Assembly (NCBI GenBank): GCA_947631215.1 | Contig: CANRKN010000107.1 | Span: 1 to 6,888, forward strand | DNA: 6,888 nucleotides | DNA from: an uncultured Oscillospiraceae bacterium | GTDB taxonomy: Bacteria > Bacillota_A > Clostridia > Oscillospirales > Oscillospiraceae | Reading direction: 5' to 3' | Position numbers and translations under genes: made by a program | Notes under the pieces: generated by a model | Seen by the model: only the letters and a program-made list of their open reading frames with translations | Database searches by the model: none | What the model was told of the DNA's origin: nothing | In this document: positions 1 to 5,858 of the stretch, one piece after another | Numbering within the stretch: position 1 is the first letter of the stretch | Layout of the letters: the number at the start of each line of letters is the position of its first letter

Positions 1-21
1 GAGGACAATACGTTGTTCCAT
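1..21 (-). CDS. possible start of a minus-strand gene running off the left edge
   Basis: Reading the minus strand leftwards, an ATG at 21-19 opens a frame (M-E-Q-R-I-V-L) that stays open to the window edge. An AAGGAT sequence at 33-28 lies 6 bases upstream and would serve as a ribosome binding site. Only seven codons are visible, so no product can be named and the frame could be chance. The inverted repeats just upstream (32-77) would suit a regulated promoter for such a gene. Confidence 0.22.
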
Positions 22-31
22 ATAACAATCC

Positions 32-77
32 TTATGCATAAAAGTGTTATTTACTGATAGATAATTGTGTATTATCT
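32..77. repeat. two adjacent AT-rich inverted repeats, operator-like
   Basis: TTATGCATAA at 32-41 is a perfect 10-base palindrome. AGATAAT at 59-65 and ATTATCT at 71-77 form a perfect 7-base inverted repeat around a 5-base spacer. They sit just upstream of a possible minus-strand start codon at 21-19, where repressor operators often lie. AT-rich DNA gives such repeats by chance fairly often, so the role is a guess. Confidence 0.3.
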
Positions 78-87
78 TCATATATAC

Positions 88-119
88 CAACAGCCACCGA
101 TTTCATCCGGTGGCTGTTG
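88..119. terminator. strong stem-loop, possible intrinsic terminator
   Basis: A perfect 12-base inverted repeat pairs CAACAGCCACCG (88-99) with CGGTGGCTGTTG (108-119) around an 8-base loop. The stem is long and GC-rich, and this is the most stable hairpin I see in the left part. On the plus strand it is followed by a moderately T-rich run (TCCTATCTTCGTTTG). On the minus strand the following bases are AT-rich but lack a clean T run. A plus-strand terminator for a gene left of the window is the simplest reading; a processing or recombination hairpin is the alternative. Confidence 0.5.
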
Positions 120-265
120 TCCTATCTTCGTTTGTTCGCAGCGAGAAACTCATTATCCCCGAGGATATTTCCCGGTAGCGTAGAACAAAATGTACAAAAA
201 GGAATACCTTGACACTACCCAGATATGTAGTCAACTGTGACCGGGTTATGAGCATCGGCTAACAA

Positions 266-300
266 AAGAGCATGGACCTCACGTCGAAGCCCATGCTCTT
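266..300. terminator. bidirectional intrinsic terminator
   Basis: AAGAGCATGG (266-275) and CCATGCTCTT (291-300) form a perfect 10-base stem with a 15-base loop. Read on the minus strand, the stem runs into CTCTTTTGTT, a good T tract. On the plus strand it runs into CTTATTCT. It is the first good minus-strand terminator met after the stop of the helicase gene at 765, so it may end the operon transcript. That transcript would then cross the VirB6-like fragment in antisense. Confidence 0.6.
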
Positions 301-386
301 ATTCTAATGCTTTATATATTATTACGAAACTATTATCACTTCAATACTTATTATAAAAAGCTACAATGCTTCTAGAGGCAAGTCGA

Positions 387-430
387 CACCACTAGGAGTT
401 TTTGCATTTTCAAAATGTTGCCTAGAGGTG
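387..430 (+). promoter_or_regulatory. leader stem-loop covering the ribosome binding site of the VirB6-like fragment
   Basis: CACCACTAGG (387-396) pairs with CCTAGAGGTG (421-430) at nine of ten positions, with a single A-A mismatch. Inside the loop lies a second palindrome, CATTTTCAAAATG (405-417). The right arm contains AGAGGTG (424-430), the apparent ribosome binding site for the ATG at 436. If the hairpin forms in the mRNA it would hide that site and lower translation. CTAGAGG also occurs as a direct repeat at 372-378 and 422-428, so alternative pairing is possible. The pairing is visible in the sequence; the regulatory role is inferred. Confidence 0.35.
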
Positions 431-435
431 ATCTA

Positions 436-744
436 ATGTCTGATAACTGGGTCGTTCAAAACCTTGAACGTGCCCTAAACACCTGGAATGAAAAGCTGGC
501 GGAGATATGGCAACTCGCCACGCAGCGGCCAGAGACATTTAAGGGCGGGACCACCTGGGATGTAATCGTCACCATCAACGGGGCGCTACAGGCCGTGGGC
601 CTCGCTCTGCTGGTGCTGTTCTTCGTGGTAGGTGTGATGAAAACCTGCGACAGCTTTGCGGAGGTCAAAAAGTCGGAACACGCCGTCAAGCTGTTCGTTC
701 GCTTTATCGCCAAGGGCGTCATCACATCACTATTTGTAGGGTAG
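436..744 (+). pseudogene. truncated VirB6/TrbL-like conjugation membrane protein (CD1112-like), N-terminal fragment
   Basis: The frame gives 102 residues from the ATG at 436. That start is preferred over an upstream in-frame ATG at 415 because AGAGGTG (424-430) lies 5 bases before it. The N-terminus (SDNWVVQNLERALNTWNEK, then WDVIVTINGALQAVG) matches my memory of the VirB6/TrbL-like conjugal transfer proteins of Bacillota integrative conjugative elements. Those are polytopic proteins of the mating channel, around 290 residues long. A transmembrane helix is visible at about residues 51-68 (ALQAVGLALLVLFFVVGV), followed by a conserved-looking KLFVRFIAKGVIT stretch. After VIT the frame ends within five residues (S-L-F-V-G-stop), where the family normally continues through more membrane helices. 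Two thirds of the protein is therefore missing and the product cannot be a working channel subunit. The simplest explanation is that the neighbouring operon inserted into or replaced the rest of the gene. A short expressed protein cannot be excluded. Confidence 0.72.
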
Positions 745-768
745 CATTTCTTTTTGAACCTCCCCTAC
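736..768. repeat. short inverted repeat holding the two convergent stop codons
   Basis: GTAGGG (736-741) and CCCTAC (763-768) are a perfect 6-base inverted repeat around 21 bases. The TAG stop of the VirB6-like fragment (742-744) directly follows the left arm. The TAG stop of the helicase gene (767-765, minus strand) lies inside the right arm. The loop contains a T run (CTTTTT at 750-755). The stem is short and may be a weak terminator, a junction scar or chance. Confidence 0.25.
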
Positions 769-3700
769 ACCATCGTATGCACCTCAATGCCTTTGGAAAA
801 TGGGCTCAGGTCGATGAACAGTTCCTTCAGCTCGCCTGGGTCTTTGCATTCCCGGAATATGTACTCCAGCAGTTCCTCCTGCCTGGCCTGCCCCAGCGTG
901 AGCCTATAGAGGGACAGTATCTTGATAAGGCGCTCATAGGCGATCTCATCTCTGCTCATGGGATACATGGGCACAATGCGCTCGATCTTGACCTGCTGGT
1001 CCCCGCCGAAGCACCAGAACGGAACCAAGTCAGACTGGCCGGGGCGTTTCTCCGTCTGGGCAGCCTGGAACATCTCCGACCAGACATCCTTGGAGAAAGG
1101 GATATCGCCATACTTTTCCGCCACATTCTGCCGGATAGCCAAGCACTTGAAGCGATTGACCCGCCCCTCGCGCTGCTCCAGATCCGTTGGGTTCCCCGGG
1201 AGGTTCCAGTGCATTACTTTCCGGCAGTAGCAGTGGAAGTCAAGGCCCTCCTGCCCGATGGATGTGGATGCCAGGACGAACGGCCGCAGAGGACTGTTGA
1301 ATGCGTCACGGATGCTGTCTTTACGGAAGGACCGTTTCTCATCGTCCCCGTCGGTGACGAAGCCTACCGCATAGTGCGCACGCATCCGCATGGAATCCTT
1401 TTTTGTCTGCTTCCCCTGGACGCGGCCCCGAAACAGATCGTATGTATCCACCTTGTAGGAGGCCGTGTGCATACGCAGGCCTTTGCACATAGTCTCATAT
1501 GCCAGGCTGTCGCGCTTATCTTCGTCGGCAAAGCCCAGATTCTCCCGCACTATGTGCAGATACTCGTCAAACATCGCCTGGAAACAGCCATCCTTGCAGT
1601 ACAAAAGGACATCCTGCCAGTGGGTGTTGTCATCCGCCTTCTTCGCGTGATGGCGATCCGCCGCCAATTCCACGACGGCGGTAGTCTCCGTGGAGTTGAA
1701 GTAATTGAAAAACACGCGTGAAAGGTATGTCGCGAAGCGTACATTGCCCCCGAAGGAACGATAGATACAGACGGCGGGCGAGCCTAAGGTCATATCGACC
1801 AGCGTGGAGACAAGGTCATCCGGCATGCGTCCGAGACGTAACGTGCCGATCTCTTCCATATACTTTTCCAGCCTGGCAATGTGCGCGGGAAACCCCTTGT
1901 TGCCCCGGTCGCTTGAGATGCCGGCGTCCAGCTCGCCGCCGCCCTTGCCAATGGTGCCCCTCAAAGCGGACAGCCATCCGCTGACAAAACCGGGACCGTC
2001 TATGAGCATAGGCGCCAGGTAATACCACCGTTCATCTTCCGGGCCAAAATGGCTTTTCTGATATCCCTTGAGCGTATTGAGCCGTGCCTGGACCTGGGTC
2101 CTCACGCTTCGCTCTATATCGCTCAGAGAGAGCCGGTCGTTCATAGCGGCAATGGGGTCATACATGTCCGCCAACGCTGCCGAAGGGTACAGGAGGCAGA
2201 ACAGATTCATTCTCTGCGGCTCGCCAAGGGCAGACATGGAGAACTGCAGACGCGGATAGGGATAGCGGCGTCTGGCACTGTAGCGCCGGTTGGCGGGGCT
2301 TATATTTCTTGCCGCTGCTCCCACCTTGCCGACGGTCCTGCGCTCCGCCTCATAGGAGACCGTTGCCCCGATCATCCGGGGCACCATCTCCCAAGAGGAA
2401 AACACTAACACCTTGGAGAAGTTCTTGCTATTCCTATATGCCCCCTGCAGGGGATAATACGGTCTGCTGGGTGGAACCCACAGGAACATCTCGGCGCCGC
2501 CTTCAAAGGCGACCTCTTTCAGCTTCTCCAGCCTGGCGTTCGCGGCCGGAAGGGGCCGGTAATTCTCCACATCTGAGGGCTTTACCCAAAGAATATCCTT
2601 ATTCGCCTTTCCAATCTCATCGGGCCTTGCGAGGAAATACTTCTCTATGGCCTCTTTGACCTTATACTTCTGCATGAAGGACATGAGGAACGGACAGCTC
2701 TTCACATAGTCCACGGGGACAGTCATCCCGATGTCGATCTGCTTGAGGAGCTTTCCGATGGCCAGATAGGACGCGATGTCCATGTCCACATTACGAAGCG
2801 CCTCTTTTACACTGCTGTCATCCGTATAGTCGCCGGCGTCCATGACGGATATGCGCTCCGTCCGGCAGACGCCAGAGTATAGAGCGTCCTCTGCGATCTT
2901 CTTGATTTGAAGGATCGCCGCGCCGTTGCCCCGCGCTTCCCGCAGTGCGGTAGAATAATCCGACCATATCTGGTAAAAATCCAGCTGCGAGTCTGCAAAG
3001 AGGAAGTTCGTGACCTGCAGGAACTCGGCGTAGTGCTCGTCCACATGGGCGGCGTCGATCTCATCCGGTGTGGAGTAGAGCTTATACGGCGTCGCGGAAA
3101 GGAGAAGTATCCGTGTGTCGCCGCCGTCCAGAAAACGATGCGCCAAGATACCCGTTTCGGATTCCTGGTCAGAGTCAAGAAGAAACTTGAATCTCTGAAA
3201 CTCGTCCATGATGACAAGATCAGGCTTCAGCAGTCCTGTACTTATTTTTGCGAACATGACCCGGAGCTTGTTCAGGACGTCATAGTCCTTATAGGGGGAG
3301 GTGCCTTTTTCACGGCCTTTGAGATGCTCGATGAGCAGAGGAAGAACGGGACTGGACTTCACCTCTTCAATGACTGACAAGGGATAATCCGTATCCCTGC
3401 CCTTTTCTAGCTGACGGACCCGGTTCTCATACAAAAAAGAATAGTAGTCCCATGAGCTTTCAGCACCATGGATCAGAAACATCTCCAATTTTTTGCGTAG
3501 TCCTGAGAGTTCCTTCATCCGGGAAAGTATGGCGAACATAAGAGATCGCTCATTCACGGTCCCTCCACCGGTGGTCATACGAAAAGACGTTTCCGGCGTC
3601 AGGGGGATGAGCTGGATGTAGCTGTCCCGAAGGCTGCTGTCGGATTCCTGTTCCGCGATCTTCAAGTGGAGCATGGAAAGTCGTGTATCAGAGACGCCCT

Positions 3701-3998
3701 CGATCCGGGCAGAGCTTGACACTTTGAGCTTCTGGATATTCTGGTTCGCGATGCTGATATTGGAGCAGATATAAACGACCTTGAACAGCTCATCCCCAAC
3801 TTCTTGGCGAATACGAGCTGTTTTGACTATAGCACCGCGGGCTATCAGAGTCTTGCCCATACCGACCTCATCGGCAATGAGGACCCGGTTCTGGCCATGG
3901 CGGAACAAATAATCAATGCGTTCAACGGTCGTTTTCTGAAAGTCTTTCAGCCCTGCCATCGTTTTCTCTTCTACGGCATCGATGTTGAATTGCGGCAT
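765..3998 (-). CDS. SF2 helicase/ATPase with a large insertion, putative phage-defence effector
   Basis: The product is 1077 residues when started at the ATG at 3998, which has a strong ribosome binding site (GGGGGGTGAG, 4011-4002). An in-frame ATG at 4019 would add seven residues but has a weaker site. RecA1 motifs are visible: a Q-motif-like LKDFQKT near 17-23, Walker A DEVGMGKT (43-50), Walker B DEFQ (265-268) and motif III SATP (301-304). RecA2 is split: the motif IV region KVLVFSSW is at 529-536, while motif V GQEGLDF (915-921) and motif VI QREGRVNR (942-949) come some 380 residues later. All key ATPase residues are present, so ATP-driven translocation or remodelling of DNA or RNA is likely. 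The ADEVGMGKT form of Walker A resembles RapA/SNF2-like and DISARM-type helicases more than DEAD-box proteins. I recognise no nuclease domain in it. It is the last gene of the operon, 24 bases after the PLD gene, and probably acts with that protein. Azaca ZacC-like is my best guess from memory. The SF2 helicase call is very sure; the defence role is inferred. Confidence 0.9.
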   Translation of the reverse strand: MPQFNIDAVEEKTMAGLKDFQKTTVERIDYLFRHGQNRVLIADEVGMGKTLIARGAIVKTARIRQEVGDELFKVVYICSNISIANQNIQKLKVSSSARIEGVSDTRLSMLHLKIAEQESDSSLRDSYIQLIPLTPETSFRMTTGGGTVNERSLMFAILSRMKELSGLRKKLEMFLIHGAESSWDYYSFLYENRVRQLEKGRDTDYPLSVIEEVKSSPVLPLLIEHLKGREKGTSPYKDYDVLNKLRVMFAKISTGLLKPDLVIMDEFQRFKFLLDSDQESETGILAHRFLDGGDTRILLLSATPYKLYSTPDEIDAAHVDEHYAEFLQVTNFLFADSQLDFYQIWSDYSTALREARGNGAAILQIKKIAEDALYSGVCRTERISVMDAGDYTDDSSVKEALRNVDMDIASYLAIGKLLKQIDIGMTVPVDYVKSCPFLMSFMQKYKVKEAIEKYFLARPDEIGKANKDILWVKPSDVENYRPLPAANARLEKLKEVAFEGGAEMFLWVPPSRPYYPLQGAYRNSKNFSKVLVFSSWEMVPRMIGATVSYEAERRTVGKVGAAARNISPANRRYSARRRYPYPRLQFSMSALGEPQRMNLFCLLYPSAALADMYDPIAAMNDRLSLSDIERSVRTQVQARLNTLKGYQKSHFGPEDERWYYLAPMLIDGPGFVSGWLSALRGTIGKGGGELDAGISSDRGNKGFPAHIARLEKYMEEIGTLRLGRMPDDLVSTLVDMTLGSPAVCIYRSFGGNVRFATYLSRVFFNYFNSTETTAVVELAADRHHAKKADDNTHWQDVLLYCKDGCFQAMFDEYLHIVRENLGFADEDKRDSLAYETMCKGLRMHTASYKVDTYDLFRGRVQGKQTKKDSMRMRAHYAVGFVTDGDDEKRSFRKDSIRDAFNSPLRPFVLASTSIGQEGLDFHCYCRKVMHWNLPGNPTDLEQREGRVNRFKCLAIRQNVAEKYGDIPFSKDVWSEMFQAAQTEKRPGQSDLVPFWCFGGDQQVKIERIVPMYPMSRDEIAYERLIKILSLYRLTLGQARQEELLEYIFRECKDPGELKELFIDLSPFSKGIEVHTMV

Positions 3999-4001
3999 TG
4001 G

Positions 4002-4011
4002 CTCACCCCCC
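4002..4011 (-). promoter_or_regulatory. ribosome binding site deciding the helicase start
   Basis: On the minus strand GGGGGGTGAG matches the anti-Shine-Dalgarno complement AGGAGGTGA at seven of nine positions. The G run ends 7 bases before the ATG at 3998. This favours that start over the ATG at 4019, which lies 3 bases after the PLD stop codon and has only a weak GAGG-type site inside the end of the PLD gene. Confidence 0.55.
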
Positions 4012-4022
4012 AAGGTCATGAT

Positions 4023-5858
4023 TCAGCCTCGCTGAACCGTTCTCATAAATGTGTCGTACAAATCCCGGAACTCATCGGGTATGATGGTCTTATCCGAGAC
4101 CATTTTGAGAAGGTACTCGATCTCCTCCAGCCGTTCCGGCTCATCCAGGGCCGTCTTCAGCATCTTCTCATAGAGGGCAGGAAGCTGGTCATGGTGGTTC
4201 TTCCAGGACCTACCCTTGCTGACAGCCTGTTCCTCCAGCAGTGACATGAGGTGATCGTCACCCAGCACGAACGCCACATACCCCACAAAGGACCGGCGAT
4301 CCTTCACAACATTGTTTACCACGGCATTCTCCCTCTCGGCAGGGATGCCGGAGGTCGGTATCATGATGATCCTCTCCACGGAGATGTCTTCTGCTTTCAC
4401 CTGCAGCCTATAGAACTCTGATACCTGCAAAAGCTCCAGCTGAGGGAACAGCATGGAGTTCTTCATCGGGATAGGATTGTCCCGCCGAAAGGGCGTGATG
4501 GAAATATCGCCCTCCGGGATCCTGCCCTCCACTTCAAGGGATATATCATATTTCCCATCCCGGGCGGTGACGGCGGCCTTCATCGGCATGCGGCAGATCG
4601 TTTTTATGACCTGCTCCAGCTGTGACACAGTCTCCTGAGATGGGTCAGGGCCTGCCTCTGTCGGCTTGGAACGCTCAAACGGGTTCTGCTGCCCCTCTTC
4701 GTCGCCGCAGAAGATCTCATGCAAAAATCGCTCGCTGTTGTAATACCGGTTCTTTGTGCGCAGCCGGACAAGCATCTCCACATTCCGATTCACTGCCGAC
4801 CAGGTAGCGTTCATGGAGCCCAAATAGAGATCGACCGTGGAATACTTCCTCCGCAAATATATCTTGGCATGGATATCCTGCTTCTGCTTATCGTCACTCT
4901 CATCAGAGAGCGCTGTCTCGCCATCAACCACGTCGTCCTTCAGAGTGAATATCCTAAACCGGTCTGACTGATCTTCCGTGATTTTAGAAAGCTCACTTTT
5001 CCGCGTGATAAGAACACGGGAAGTACCTGTCAAGGAGTGCGCAGGTTCATTCCAGTGGTCGATCATCGCCCCGGACAGGAAGGGCGAGAACACGACGAGC
5101 TCATGAAAGCTGTAATCCGCCTCCGAAGGATTCGGGCACAGCAGCGGGTCATTCTTCATGTCGTACCCCCTCGCACCGATGCCAAGGGGCAATATCTCAA
5201 CGTCCTCTCCAAACTCCTTTGTACCGGTCGAAAACGATACACCGGACAGAGCTTTAGCCAGCTTCTCCAAGGCGCCGCGCTTTTCTACAGCGTTTTGGGT
5301 GGTATCGCCGATCCGGCCGCGGAGATAGTCAAGGAAGGCAATGATCGGCTTCGTCTTCCCGGAAGTGCGGGCCGTTTCCGTGCTGTCCATCGAGAAGCAG
5401 ACGTCCCAGCTCCGGTCAAAGGTAAGATTCCTGCTCAGAACGGCGAAACGATAGCTGAAGCGCCCCTGTCCATCAACGTACTGAAGCAGCCAGGATTTGG
5501 GGTGAAAGGAAGGGTAAAAGCCGCGGGCATCATGCTTTGGCAATGCCACAGGTATGACCATTTTTTCCAGCAGCAGACTCAGCGCACTGGGAGTGCCGGG
5601 CATTTTGATCTGCCCGGCTTCGCAGAAGATCAGCACTTTTTCCGATACCCTCCGGATGGCGTCGAGCATCCCTATAGGGCTTTGCAGCACCATACTATCC
5701 GTATCCTCGCCAAGGCCGAGAGACAGGCATACCGCCGTCAATGCCTCCAGGTCCAGGGAGTATGTAGTACCGACAGCCATATTCAGCTTGGTCCCGGCCG
5801 GGGGGACGAGTATGGAGCTGTAGCCTACACGGTCACTGTTTGAATTGGGTTTAAGCAC
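4023..5858 (-). CDS. phospholipase D-like domain protein, putative defence nuclease
   Basis: The product is 611 residues from a GTG start at 5858. This start is chosen because GGAGGGG (5872-5866) lies 7 bases upstream; an in-frame ATG at 5891 would lie deeper inside the preceding gene. Two PLD-type half-sites are visible. The first is H119-P-K121 (in PSFHPKSWLL), followed by SRNLT at 142-146. The second is the clearer: H330-A-K332 (DIHAKIYL), GSMN at 347-350 and a conserved-looking glutamate at 361 (NVEMLVRL). This HxK...GSxN pattern is that of phosphodiesterases such as the PLD nucleases BfiI and Nuc, and of PLD subunits in defence systems (DrmC of DISARM, DpdK). A single polypeptide carrying both half-sites could form one active site. 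Residues from about 400 on form a region I do not recognise. No signal peptide or membrane helix is seen, so it should be cytosolic. The gene overlaps the DUF6361 gene by 8 bases and precedes the helicase, suggesting a joint complex. The likely substrate is DNA, which is inferred. Confidence 0.88.
   Translation of the reverse strand: MLKPNSNSDRVGYSSILVPPAGTKLNMAVGTTYSLDLEALTAVCLSLGLGEDTDSMVLQSPIGMLDAIRRVSEKVLIFCEAGQIKMPGTPSALSLLLEKMVIPVALPKHDARGFYPSFHPKSWLLQYVDGQGRFSYRFAVLSRNLTFDRSWDVCFSMDSTETARTSGKTKPIIAFLDYLRGRIGDTTQNAVEKRGALEKLAKALSGVSFSTGTKEFGEDVEILPLGIGARGYDMKNDPLLCPNPSEADYSFHELVVFSPFLSGAMIDHWNEPAHSLTGTSRVLITRKSELSKITEDQSDRFRIFTLKDDVVDGETALSDESDDKQKQDIHAKIYLRRKYSTVDLYLGSMNATWSAVNRNVEMLVRLRTKNRYYNSERFLHEIFCGDEEGQQNPFERSKPTEAGPDPSQETVSQLEQVIKTICRMPMKAAVTARDGKYDISLEVEGRIPEGDISITPFRRDNPIPMKNSMLFPQLELLQVSEFYRLQVKAEDISVERIIMIPTSGIPAERENAVVNNVVKDRRSFVGYVAFVLGDDHLMSLLEEQAVSKGRSWKNHHDQLPALYEKMLKTALDEPERLEEIEYLLKMVSDKTIIPDEFRDLYDTFMRTVQRG

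Larger units (their letters stand above)
1..414. other. AT-rich intergenic region with inverted repeats and no convincing gene
   Basis: This stretch is visibly richer in A and T than the rest of the window. Apart from the possible gene start at the left edge I see no credible coding sequence. It holds a 10-base palindrome, a 7-base inverted repeat, two terminator-like hairpins and the leader of the VirB6-like fragment. No tRNA, rRNA, CRISPR repeat or transposase remnant was seen. Its composition differs from the GC-richer operon to the right, so it may have a different origin. Confidence 0.6.

Noticed and set aside
209..237. A perfect TTGACA (209-214) as a promoter -35 box.
   Set aside because: No acceptable -10 hexamer occurs at 15-19 bases spacing on the plus strand; the bases at 230-240 are GTCAACTGTGA.
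190..240. A 16-codon frame (M-Y-K-K-E-Y-L-D-T-T-Q...) that could be a leader peptide.
   Set aside because: No ribosome binding site precedes it, an in-frame stop lies just upstream, and nothing downstream suggests attenuation. It is too short to judge.
340..367. TTCAAT (340-345) and TACAAT (362-367) as a promoter for the VirB6-like fragment.
   Set aside because: The spacing of 16 is acceptable and the -10 is fair, but the -35 matches at only about three of six bases and the region is AT-rich, so chance matches are likely.
777..1721. A 314-codon open frame on the plus strand opposite the 3' end of the helicase gene.
   Set aside because: It lies entirely antisense to a frame with clear helicase motifs, and its translation looks like a codon-mirror of that gene. 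No ribosome binding site or recognisable motif was seen.
3804..4244. A 146-codon plus-strand frame crossing the helicase and PLD gene boundary.
   Set aside because: It overlaps two supported genes in antisense and has no motif or ribosome binding site support.
5037..5843. A 268-codon open frame on the plus strand opposite the PLD gene.
   Set aside because: It is antisense to a gene with visible PLD motifs and has no recognisable protein features. Long antisense frames are expected in GC-rich coding DNA.
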